A stretch of DNA of 64,000 nucleotides. Source: Oikopleura dioica. Lineage: Eukaryota > Chordata > Appendicularia > Copelata > Oikopleuridae. Positions within the stretch are counted from its first letter, which is position 1; each line of letters opens with the position of its first letter. The notes beneath the pieces were generated by a model. That model was not told the origin of the DNA, ran no database searches, and saw only the letters and a list, made by a program, of their open reading frames with translations. Both the position numbers and the translations under genes were made by a program. The stretch covers positions 15,939,001 to 16,003,000 of the forward strand of contig OU015567.1 in NCBI GenBank assembly GCA_907165135.1. Reading direction: 5' to 3'. This document shows, one piece after another, positions 46,677 to 63,312 of the stretch.

Positions 46677-48777
46677 ATGGCCTGCAAAAGAACGTGGATT
46701 AGAGATCATCTGAGCAGAGATGGAAATCACCTGTTAGTCGAAGTCGACCCCGATTATCTAAAGGTAGCCATTCAAAGCTGAAAATTTTTCTTTAGTCACT
46801 TTTAGTGACAGTAGAATTTAATGAAACACCACAGAAATAGGTTACAAAGTTGCAAATTTTAAAACAGCAAAGTTTTCGCACTAGCTTAGTTAGCTAAGCT
46901 TGGGAATGAATTAAACTTAGTTAGGCTGGCAGACTTTCTGGCTGGGTCACAGTTGCTAGACCTTAGCTAAACTTAGCTAAGCTGAGAGTAATTTCGGCTA
47001 ACCTAACTAAGCTAGTCATTTTGAATAAGTTCAGCCAAAAGGTCTTGCTCAGATAGCTTAGCTGAGGTCCTCAGCCTGAGTAAGATATTTAGCTAGGCTG
47101 AGCTAAGCCGACAAAATTTTTCGAAAGCCTACCATCGTGGACTTTTTTTACGGCGCCTATGACTCATAAAAAAAGGAAAGCCAGCGCGCGCAACGCATAC
47201 TTTCTCTAGATGTGCGAAATCAAATCCAATGGGGAAAGTCGATCCTGCAACGTGGCCTTGACTTTCCTCTTTTTTTAATGAGTCATAGGCGCCGTAAAAA
47301 AATCCACGATTGTAGCTTAAGCTGAACTTAGCTGGCTTCGGGCGAATGTAATAAAGCTCTAGCTATGCTGGCCCTTGCTGGAGAGTCACTTAGCTAAGCT
47401 CAGCTAAGCGATCTAAGCTTGGAAATTTGCAATTCTTATAGGCTACAATGTTGTTAGCCTTTATTGACTGAAAATGACGAATTCGGAGTAGGACCGCTTC
47501 AATCACCAAGGAATTCTTGCCGACGTCTCTGAAAAAGTAATGAAGGCCCACGGAACAACCCACGAAGCAGCAATGAAAATCATTCTCGGTACAAAACAAG
47601 CCTTCGCTCTGTAAATATGAATAATAATCACCTGTTTTCGAAGAGACGGGTTATCATTCGAGCCTTTGATTCGAGCCATCCAATATCTCTAGAATCTGGG
47701 CTAGTGGTTACGGACTGGGAAGTGGGTTAGGGCTAGGGGTTGCTCGAATGATAACCCCCTACTATCGTTTTTAGATGTGCGTCCTCCGAAAAATGCGACA
47801 CAGATGGAAAAAGACTCCGCCGAATTTTTCTATGGAATGCTGCACGCTCGATGGGCGACGACCACCATGGGGATAAAGCAGTATCGTGAAAAGTGGTACA
47901 ATGGCAAGTTTTTCAGAAGGACTCTTTTTAGTGTTTTCACTTGAAACAGAAATTAAATATTACATGATATGTAACTATATAATAAAGAGTGTGGTTACAG
48001 TCTATAGTATAGATATAATATAGTAGTACAGACTCAGGTTTCCGACACAATTGCTAAAAATTAAGAAAACTTTTAGGGTATTTCGGCGTTTGTCCGAAGT
48101 TGCGATGCGGATCAAACCTGATTCCGATCGGGCCGGACTCGGATCCCGGTCTTTCGAAAGTGAAGCTCTATTGCTACCGTTGCAATGACCTTTTCCACTG
48201 CGAGAACTCGGAGTTGGACTCTGCTTACTTCGGCCCCAACTTACCAGTAAGAACGCAAGTCGTTGTTCTTTCTCTTTACTTTTGCGAGTAGCAAATGCTG
48301 CGAATGATGTCGCCCAAGGAGCCTTTTTCGCGCGTCGTCTATTTCACAGAGAAAATCAAGCCACACTATATCGTGGACGAATACGACCAACTGGTGAACC
48401 CGAAGAATCAAGTCAAACGAGTCGCAAGCTCGATTCGCCCGCAGATCAGCGTCAACGGAGCTGGGCTCGGCAACCTGTGTAGAAAACCTGAGTCAGGTTC
48501 TGAGGAGCTTTAATGAAAAGCTGCATAGAAGCGCCTTCGCCAAAATTCAGTAATAGATTGTAATGGTTGATAAAAAAGGCGCTTTTTCAGGCCCTGACTC
48601 AGGTTTTCTACAGATGTTGCCGAGCACAGCAACGGAGATCACCCCATCGCCGTTATGGGCAATTCAGAAGTCGAGAAAACTGAAGTAGCAAAAAGAGAGC
48701 TGCTCGAGAACTTGAAAAAAAATTTGAAAATTGAAACTGTGGAAAATCTCAATTCAAATGCCGCTCCGCCAAAGTAG
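46677..48777 (+). CDS. Diverged CK2 beta (casein kinase II regulatory subunit) paralogue
   Basis: Exons 46677..46763, 47492..47588, 47775..47903, 48077..48246, 48292..about 48460, about 48638..48777. It aligns with CK2 beta exon for exon: VEVDPDYLK/DRFNHQG, AEFFYGMLHARW, YFGVCPKLRC, LIPIG, VKLYCYRCNDLF, SAYFGPNLPQML. The zinc ligands C-x4-C and C-x2-C are kept. Lost are the MSSSEE autophosphorylation start, the acidic loop (replaced by DVRPPKNATQ) and the HPEYRPKRP segment. Intron 3 has a GC donor. The last intron is exactly a MITE plus one 8-base duplicate. The coding frame stays open throughout, so it is probably functional and specialised. It lies 507 bases upstream of the canonical CK2 beta gene. 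Confidence 0.85.
46882..47420. repeat. AGCTTAGC repeat field in intron 1 of the CK2 beta paralogue
   Basis: Same motif family (TTAGCTAAGCT, AGCTGAGCTAAG) as in the GPCR intron at 13444, here split by the inverted-repeat element at 47134. Confidence 0.7.
47134..47310. mobile_element. Inverted-repeat MITE inside the AGCTTAGC field
   Basis: ATCGTGGACTTTTTTTACGG and CGCCTATGACTCAT form the left arm; the right arm is its reverse complement, about 46 bases each, nearly perfect. Confidence 0.85.
47647..47759. mobile_element. Short inverted-repeat element
   Basis: GGGTTATCATTCGAG and CTCGAATGATAACCC at the two ends of a 113-base stretch in intron 2 of the CK2 beta paralogue. Confidence 0.7.
48461..48629. 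mobile_element. MITE acting as last intron of the CK2 beta paralogue
   Basis: CTGGGCTCGGCAACCTGTGT ... GATGTTGCCGAGCACAG, 169 bases, with the exact 8-base duplication CAACGGAG at 48453-48460 and 48630-48637. Deleting element plus one duplicate gives codons for ISVNGDHPIAVMG and an open frame to the stop at 48775. Element plus duplicate is 177 bases (divisible by 3), but the element reading frame contains stops, so it must be spliced or the protein is cut short. Confidence 0.88.
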
Positions 48778-48865
48778 CCTTTTTTAAGTCGTTCTTTTTC
48801 ATCTGTAGATAGACGATGAGCAAATAAGCAGTTGCGAAAATCTGCAATCAAAATAGCCGCTCCTG

Positions 48866-49055
48866 AGTTCGGAAACCTCCGTAGAAAACCTCAGTCTCGG
48901 TCTGGAAGATTAATTATGAGAAGCCACCTAGCTTTAGATTACAAATGTTTTTAGGTTTCATTTAAAAAAAGCCGCTACGCGGGTTTCCATTTAAGATCTT
49001 TCAGACCCTGACTTGAGTCTGAAGGGTTTCTATGGAGGCTGCCGAGCTCAGAGCA
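48866..49055. mobile_element. CTGGGCTCGG-family MITE between the CK2 beta genes
   Basis: GAGTTCGGAAACCTCCGTAG left and GGAGGCTGCCGAGCTC right, with TAGAAAACCTCAGTCTCGG inner arm; diverged copy. Confidence 0.7.
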
Positions 49056-49283
49056 GCGCAAGATAACCGAAAACTGCTTTTTAACTCTTTGTTCTCTACT
49101 GTATCTGCCTTAAAGACTACTTGTAATTTGCTGCTCACGAAAACAAACTGACTAAAGCTTGAACTCTTTCTTTTAAAGCCAAAACGAAGGCTGCGATATT
49201 CTGTGAAACTCCGTTGCTTCCGATTAAAAGAATTAACTGGCTGACTGTTTTTTTTTTTTGCATTTTCCTGATTCAGAGGGTTT

Positions 49284-50501
49284 ATGTCGTCGTCAGAAGA
49301 AGTGTCATGGATTTCTTGGTTCTGTGGTCTGAGAGGCAACGAGTTCTTTTGCGAGGTCGACGAGGACTACATCCAAGATAAATTCAACCTCACCGGGCTT
49401 AACGAGCAAGTTCCACATTACAGACAGGTACCCTTCGTTTTCGATGATAAATTCATGAAATTCCCAGAAATTGGACCAAAGTCTAAACTTTAGACTCTAA
49501 AGACTCTGGTTTTTACAGAGGTCGCACAACTGAACATTGCGCCCCTTAAGAGCAGGCTTTCTCTCGCTCCCCCTAAACTCGCCAACCTAACAAGTAAATT
49601 TGTTGTTGAAAGATGCTCTAGCATCTTAGAAATCCTAGCGATTCTGTTTGCAGACTAACAATACGCGATTTACTAGTTTAACTCTGAACTCGTTCAGGCG
49701 CTGGATATGATTTTGGATCTGGAGCCGGATGACGACCTGGATGACAACCCGAACCAAAACGATCTGATTGAGCAGGCGGCGGAGATGCTCTACGGGCTCA
49801 TTCACGCGCGATATATTTTGACAAATAGAGGAATTGCACAGATGGTAGAAAAGTACCACCAAGGCGACTTCGGACACTGCCCAAGGTCAGCCACTCTCTT
49901 TTTAAGCGAGTTTGATTGTTTTCAGAGTTTATTGCGAGAACCACCAAATGCTGCCGATCGGCCTCTCGGATATGCCAGGAGAAGGTAAGCACTTGTTCCT
50001 CCCCTGGGCTCGGCAACCTGATAGGTAGAAAACCTGAGTCAGGTTCTTAAAACTTTAAATGAAAAGCCGCGAAGCGGCTTTTGCAGGTTGTAGAGTCGAG
50101 CTCCTCCACGACTAATCCGAAGCTCTTAGCAATGGTGAAGCTCTACTGCCCAAAATGCCAGGAAATCTACAATCCGAAGTCTAGCAGACACCACCACACA
50201 GATGGCGCCTATTTCGGCACCGGATTTCCAGTAATTAGAAAAAAATCGATCGCAATCTATTTTTGTTGTAGCACATGCTGTTTATGGTTCACCCAGAGTA
50301 TCGCCCGAAACGGCCGACTTCCCAGTTCGTCGCTCGCCTTTACGGCTTCAAGATCCACCCGATGGCTTACCAGCTGCAACAGGCACCGGGTTGAGACTGA
50401 TCTATCGCTTGCGAGCCTCAGTTCGCCGCTTTAAATCCCTAAAACCCGTCGATCAGCAAGCCAACGCGAACCTCCACAAAAAAGCACTTCAGCGCCATTA
50501 G
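49284..50501 (+). CDS. CSNK2B: CK2 beta (casein kinase II regulatory subunit)
   Basis: Exons 49284..49437, 49698..49885, 49926..49984, 50130..50230, 50272.. with a final short splice to 50501 or a stop at 50394. Near-identical to animal CK2 beta: [36 protein letters not shown], acidic loop [26 protein letters not shown], zinc ligands in HCPRVYC and [48 protein letters not shown]2 beta dimerises through the zinc ribbon and holds two catalytic subunits. The last exon either stops at QAPG or splices over 35 bases to [10 protein letters not shown], which resembles the family's FKSPVKTI end. A truncated MITE lies in intron 3. AATAAA follows at about 50528. Confidence 0.96.
50010..50094. mobile_element. 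Truncated CTGGGCTCGG-family MITE in CSNK2B intron
   Basis: Left arm CTGGGCTCGGCAACCTGATA with GAAAACCTGAGTCAGG, then the GCCGCGAAGCGGC centre, then a short remnant GGTTGTAGAG; the right arm is mostly deleted. Confidence 0.7.
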
Positions 50502-50680
50502 GAAGAACTAGCCTGATAAACGATGCTGAATAAAGTCCCATGAACATATTTTAACTTCGCCGTGTGAACTTCTTCTCGACCTTGATTTCCACAGTCTCAA
50601 TTTTCATTCGCGACCAAAAACCTTAGTTGGGCAAAACTTTACCTGCCACTCAGCTTCCAACCTATAGGACTATTTTTACC

Positions 50681-51018
50681 AAATTTTTTGGGTGACGGGC
50701 GGCCACGTTCTGCCAGAACGGCGTTCTGCAAAAACAGAACGGCGTTCTGCAAATGCAGAATGGCGTTCTGCATGATAATTTTTTTTACGATGTAACATGA
50801 TTTTTATCAGTTTTAACGCATTCAGCTAAGCTTCAAGAATATTTGGCGCCTCTTGGCCGGTACCCGAAGAAAATCATTTTTGGCCGGCTAGGGTTAAGAC
50901 AGGCGCGAAGCGCATATATTTTGAGTGCAGAACGCCGTTCTGCATTTACAGAACGCCATTCTGCATTTGCAGAACGCCGTTCTGCTGCAGAACGTGGCCG
51001 CCCTACACCCAATTTTTT
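50681..51018. mobile_element. Element built from AGAACGGCGTTCT palindromes
   Basis: Outer inverted repeats GGGCGGCCACGTTCTGC and GCAGAACGTGGCCGCCC extend into AATTTTTT/GGGTG flanks. Inside each end are three copies of a CAGAACG(G/C)CGTTCTG palindrome spaced by 7-9 bases. Same architecture as 21541-21839. Confidence 0.8.
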
Positions 51019-51858
51019 AAATAATTTAATAAGTACACGACATATGCGGTCAATCTTCGGGGTAGAATCCCGAAGAGCTAGCAATATAATAAGCGGTCAA
51101 TCTAGACCAATTTATCTTCTCCTTTCAGACTGGCTAATTATCGCTGTAAATTACAGCCTGTAAATATAAGTGTTACAAAATTTAAATTACTCCTGAAAAC
51201 CGAGAAGCCGCTTCGAATAAAAGGAAATCTAAGCCATCGGAGCCTGGGCTCGGCAACCTGTGTAGAAACCTGAGTAAGGTTCTATTATTATTACAATTTG
51301 TATTCAAATATCAGCGAAGCCGTTATGCAGCTTCGTCTTTTAAAAAGCCACTACGCGGCATTTTATTTTAGCTCTTCGGAACCTGACTCAGGTTTTTCAC
51401 ACAGGTTGCCTAGCCCGGATTCGAGGGGCTTTTCTATATTATCTCTCGATATCATTATTAATTTCTTTAAATAACTGTTTCGCAGTGCTTGATTTTCAGC
51501 AAAATCTTACTTAAGAAACATTGTTTCCAGTTTGTGAATTCCATCGAAAATTATTCTGTCTGTGGAGAGAAAATTGCGGTACTTTCTATATTTATCTCTT
51601 CCGAAAAGAGCAAAGTTATGAAGTTTGACCAATATTTTATTTAAATTTTTTTCTTTTTTAATTTACTTCTCGAAAATTTTTACTCCCAAAAGACCGAAAT
51701 CGTTTTTCCTTTCTTTTCATTTCTCGTGCTTCGACTAACTTTTTTGTTCAAATCGTTAATCCTAACCATCTCAGCAAGAACTCAGCCTAGAACAATAAGA
51801 ATCAGTTCTTAGACTAAGTAAGCGCCTTCCTGAATTTAATCGTTCGCAGAAAATCAGA
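51019..51858. other. Spacer before NPEPL1 with one MITE
   Basis: Holds the MITE at 51246 and AT-rich sequence. No exon seen except possible 5' leader of NPEPL1. Confidence 0.4.
51246..51416. mobile_element. CTGGGCTCGG-family MITE
   Basis: CTGGGCTCGGCAACCTGTGT left and ACACAGGTTGCCTAGCCCGG right. Flanks ATCGGAG and ATTCGAG may be a worn duplication. Confidence 0.85.
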
Positions 51859-58601
<6,743 letters not shown>

Positions 58602-58818
58602 TCAAAGTCTACCAGAAATGTCTAGCCCATTGCCATTATAAATGCTGATTTTACCTAAATAACTTTCTGTTTTCAATTTCCAGACCCTTTAAATTTGCTG
58701 TTATGCTCGACTTTCTCTAACTTTTTCTTTTCAATTACAGAGAAATTTCAGAACACAACCTTGGAGTGGTCATTACCCAAAAAAATATATAGCCATTCGT
58801 CATTTTAGATTTTTTAAC

Positions 58819-60310
58819 ATGGAAAATTTACCTTCGTGGACTTCTCAATCTCTCATACAGGTATCGTATTTCTGCATCGTCTAAAATATCGAGAGCTTGT
58901 GTTCTGAATAGGTGCATTCAGACGCTGTCCAGCTTGACGGACTCGAAAATCGAGCAAAGCGTTGAAAAGAGCGAGTCCGAGTATAGAACGGTCTCAATCA
59001 AAGACATTTCGCCGGCGCTGGCATGTCCGCTCTGCAGCGGCTACATCATCGACGCGATCAGTTTGGATGGATGTGGGCACGCTTTCTGTCGCGGCTGCAT
59101 TCTCACTAGGGTCGGACCCCTTACTAAGGTTTCCTTAGTTACTAAGGGTAAGGGTTTTGAAACTGATGAAAATCAAGAAAGGCCTAAGGAAGGACTAAGG
59201 GCCTTCCTTACTAAGGCCTTAGTAACCTTAGTAAGGATTTGATTTAGTTCGTTTCGCAAAAATGTTCTTCTTGATAAAAATGCCAGTTATTTTAGTCAAC
59301 GACCCTTTACCCGACCGATTGGGTATTTTTCTTGCTGTCAGTAAGTTGCCAAGAGACATTTTTATCAAATTCCTTCACAACTTGTCCTTAATTCCTTTCC
59401 TTACTAAGGCTTTTGTAAAGGCTTTTTGATAAAAGCGTTCTCGAAATGTGTAGGCCGTCGAAAAAATCCTTTTTAAAATCCTTAGTAAGGAAAGGAATTA
59501 AGGAAAAATCGCTTAGGATTGAAGATCCTTACTAAGGATCTCTGAAAACTAAGAAAGGAACTATGGTAAGGATTTTTTTCAGCCGAAATCCGAAAAAGGG
59601 TAAGGAAAAAATCCTTACCTTACTAAGGAAAGGACCCTTAGTAAGCAAAAAATTAAGGAAGGAAGTCCGACCCTAGCATTCTCAGACACGCTCACGTAAG
59701 TTGACTTCAGCGGAAAGCGCGCTAAAGCTGCTGGTTTCAGGATTCAAAGAAGTGCCCGGTTTGCGAAGTGACGATGCACTACACGGACCCGACGAAAGCA
59801 ATGAAGAGGGACCAAGTGCTCTGTGATTTGATTTATCTGATGGTGCCGGGGCTAATGAAAGCGGAGCAAGAATCGCGCGAACACTGGCGTGAGCCAAACG
59901 AGCTCCAAGCGTTCGAGCTGGAAAAGCTGCTCTCGTTTGTGATGCTCCCGAAAAAGACCTCTTCGTTGAAGACCGAGTGTATTTTGCGTCTTCCTGCCCA
60001 AGGCAACATTGGACATCTGAAGACGGCGCTGTGCAACTTGATTAATAATAGACGCCCCAAGGAGATGGAAATAGCCGCCGACGACTTGTGTATCTTGGCG
60101 AGTAACTTGCCACTGGAGAACATCTTGACGATGAGCGACATTCACGACTACAACCTGGCGCTCGACTTTCAGGACATAGAAGGCGTCGACAACCAAAGAG
60201 TGAGCGAAAACTATAAAATGACATTTTTTCGAGAGTTTTTTAAGTATCCCGTGCTTCACTACCGCCTCATCTCGGAGCCAAACTCTGAAGAATCCTCAGA
60301 CTCGGAATAA
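58819..60310 (+). CDS. PCGF-type Polycomb RING-finger protein
   Basis: Exons 58819..58860, 58922..about 59105, 59685..59695 (continuing the previous exon once the element is removed), 59741..60310. RING: CPLCSGYIIDA, CGHAFCRGCI, KKCPVCEV with the full C3HC4 set, preceded by the PCGF-style helix. After it DLIYLMVPGLMKAE matches the PCGF YKLVPGL motif. The C-terminal half with LHYRLIS fits the RAWUL (ubiquitin-like) domain that binds PRC1 partners. PCGF proteins pair with RING1 to ubiquitinate histone H2A. Which PCGF cannot be told; the RAWUL part is strongly diverged. A 571-base element splits the RING codons and must be spliced. Confidence 0.85.
59106..59676. mobile_element. Element CTAGGGTCGGAC acting as an intron inside the PCGF RING
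   Basis: Ends CTAGGGTCGGACC and GTCCGACCCTAG; exact 8-base duplication CATTCTCA at 59098-59105 and 59677-59684. Removing element plus one duplicate gives CRGCILRHAHDSKKCPVC. Inside are many copies of CTTACTAAGG/CCTTAGTAAGG in both orientations. Unrelated in sequence to the CTGGGCTCGG MITE but also begins CT and ends AG. Confidence 0.9.
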
Positions 60311-60519
60311 AGCATCTCTCTGAATTTAAGAATGGTCCTTAGAAAAGCTCTCCTTCCCTTTCTCAAATCTTCTTCTTGTAAATATTACTTTCACTGCCTG
60401 TTTTTCTGTTTTCACATTTTTAAGTGGGTCAGCTTCTATCTAAGATTTCGAGCTTTAAAATCAGTTCAAGTTGCAATCGTTGATTTTCTTAAGAAAAAAG
60501 TGTTTTAATTTCAAAGTCG

Positions 60520-62910
60520 CAAAACTGGAATCCCTCAAAGCGACATTCTCGAGCGGGTCAGGACGAGCTCGTCCTGCTCCCAGCGAAAACGCAGTCGATT
60601 TCGAATCCGCCCGTTTGCCGAGTTCAAACATTCGCCTTCACGGAAACCGGGACGACGACTTTGAGGATGGGCGCCAAAGTCCGACGACGAGTCCCCGAAC
60701 GTTCAGCGGAAACAGTATCGTCGGACGCAAGTTTTCGGAAACTCCGACGGAAGGGACGATCTTGCGGGGTCTGTCTTCCTTGCGAATGGACGGACATCTC
60801 TGTGATGTGACTCTAGTCGCGGAAGGGCTCCATTTCCAATGCCACCGGGTCGTTCTCGCCTCGGCCAGCGCCTACTTCCGCTCCATGTTCACCTCCAACA
60901 TGATTGAAAAAGACAAAGGTCTGCTTCTTGTCCAGTGCTACGTGACTAAGAAACTTGCTTAGAGTACATCGAGCTGAAAGACATTTCGTCAGATGGTTTC
61001 GACTCGATCTTGAAGTTTATCTACACGAATTCCATCGTCCTCTCTTCACGCAATATTCAGTACATTCTTCATGCCGCCACGATGCTCCAAGTCGAACCAG
61101 TCATCAAATTCTGCTGCCAGTACTTAGAAGAAGAAATCAGGTACCGCCAGGCTTTTAAACTCGCACGATAAATGTTTGAGTATTGGAAACTGCGTGGAAA
61201 TTAAAAATTTGGCGCGCTTTTTTTCGCTCAAGGAAGTAGAGGACGCCGTTCAAAATCACATTCTGACAAATTTCGCCAAGTTCGTGCACACTGAGGAGTT
61301 CTTGAGATTACCCGTCGAGGATCTGTGTGGCATTCTTAGCTCCGACTCGTTGTGGGGCCAATCGGAGCTTGAACTGTTTAAAGCTTCGGACAAGTGGCTG
61401 CAGCATGATCTGCCGAACAGGTCCCAGTACATCCGACAGGTCATGAAGTAAGAAAACTTAGTTCCATTAGAATGTTTAATTAACGTCTTCAGCAATATCC
61501 GATTCCCTCTTATAGCTCCGGACGACCTGGACGAGAAGGTCGAAAACGTTGACTACATGAAAGGAGAATGCATGGAGCTCCTGCTAGAAGCCTGCAATTA
61601 CCACATGCTTCCATGGAAACAGCCGATCATTACTTCTCCAAGAACTCGTGTCCGCGGTAGTGCGCCCTGCTTGCTAGCGCTCGGCGGAAAGGGTGAAAAT
61701 TTCTCTTTGTCTAAAGAAAATCGTTGATTTTTGTCCTAGAAAGTACGAATATGGTTTCGAAAGAAATCCAAGTTTACCACAAAGCGCTCGGCGACTGGGT
61801 AAAACTGAGTGAAATGGAATCGCCGGCGTATTGCCACTGTCTTGTCGTCCTCAACGACTACTTGTTCGTCGTCGGCGGTCAGGAAATATTTGGTGCGTGC
61901 ATCTTGCCGGACTAGAGAATAAGCAGCTATTTAGACAACAACGGAAACACGGCGACGAACTCGGTGTTTCGATTCAACCCGAGATTCGACAAGTGGGACA
62001 GAATGGAGTCCATGAGAGACACGAGGACGGACTTTCACGTCAGCGTTCTCAACGGATGTCTCTACGCCATCGGCGGCAGAAACAATCGTGGACCGCTCTC
62101 CAGCGCGGAAAAATACAGAGTTGATAAGTAAGCACCAATATTAGAGAATTGCTTTTTAACGTCGAAAATGGCAGGAACAAGTGGGAATACGTGAGTAAAT
62201 TGCCTCAAGCTGTTTGCGCGCATGCAGGAGCTTCCCTTGACGGCAATTTATACATCTCGGGTGGATTCGCCACGGACGGATTCCAAAAAGGTGTCTTTTG
62301 CTACAATCCAGACGATGATAAATGGGAGCCAAGGCGGAATCTGAATAGCGAGCGGGGACTCCACTGCATGGTCGGCTTCAAGGTTAATTTCAAAAAATAG
62401 CTGTTTCCATTTATTGCTGAGATTTAGGAGCATTTGTATGTAATTGGAGGGAATAACAAAACAGGCGGCTGCCGGAAAGACATTCTGCTGACTGAAATTT
62501 ACAATCTAAAAACGGACCAGTGGACTGAAGCGCGGCCCCTTTTCGAAGGGCAGTCCGAAGCAGGAGCAGCTGTTGTCGACGGGAAAATCTACGTCATCGG
62601 AGGACACAACTGGAAGGAGAGAAAAGATGTTAGAACAGTTGCTTGTTATGACCCGGAAACGTGAGTCAAGGCAGCTGCACGGAGCTCCAAAAAAATAAAA
62701 ACAGTAGAATCGGATTTGAAAGTGTTTTTAAGGAACGAGTGGGAGAAAGCATCCGAGTTTCCCGAGGCGCTTACTTCCGTCGCTTGCTGTTCCCTTGTTT
62801 TGCCGAATGCGACGGTGGCAATGCTGACTCGAGAGAAAGAGAAAACTAAATCGATCGACCAGTTTGACCTGCTGATGGATACCGACTCCGTCGAAGACGT
62901 CATCTCCTAG
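60520..62910 (+). CDS. BTB-Kelch protein, KLHL9/KLHL13-like
   Basis: Exons about 60520..60918, 60963..61140, 61181..61447, 61493..61692, 61740..61892, 61935..62127, 62175..62382, 62428..62660, 62733..62910. After a disordered Ser/Pro-rich start: BTB domain (DGHLCDVTLVAEG, CHRVVLASASAYFRSMF), BACK domain (LRLPVEDLCGILSSD), then Kelch repeats (YLFVVGGQ, LYAIGGR, LYISGGF, LYVIGGN, IYVIGGH). Blade sequences FRFNPRFDKW, RGLHCM and ACYDPET resemble KLHL9/13, substrate adaptors of Cullin-3 ubiquitin ligases. The beginning of the first exon is uncertain: no in-frame ATG lies before the BTB domain, so a 5' exon is missing. It follows the PCGF gene after about 210 bases on the same strand. Confidence 0.88.
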
Positions 62911-63312
62911 CAAAATGCTAGTTACTTTCCTGCTGCTTTAACTTCTTTCTTGATGTCTCTGTAAATCGCCATTCTATGTATAGAAGCATTCTATAATTGC
63001 ACATGCAATTTTCTTTGAACAAACCCGTTTGCTTGGTTCTTGAAGAAAACAAACGGTTACTTTTTTTCTTTCTACGAGAGTAAATGTCGTATTTTCTGTT
63101 CTAAGTACCACCATGTCCACCATTGAAGATGTGTTATTTATTAAATGACTCGTCGATTTTTCGTTCGGTTTTCCAAAAAAAATGAATCAACTTCAAAATG
63201 ATCCAGGGCGACAAAATCGAACGAAAAAGAGGTCTATACGGCCGATTTCAACTGTGCTTTCGGTCTCTCTGGCTAGAGCTTGTTTTCTTTAGAAATCGGG
63301 TTATAGGGAGGA
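62911..63312. other. Intergenic, nothing recognised
   Basis: Short spacer between the KLHL stop and the INTS3 start. A possible inverted pair AAGCATTCTATAATTGCACA is seen but not convincing. Confidence 0.4.

Noticed and set aside
49990-50130. The MITE remnant in CSNK2B as another exact transposon intron
   Set aside because: The intron has ordinary GTAAGC...CTTAG borders outside the element, so it is a normal intron with an insertion.
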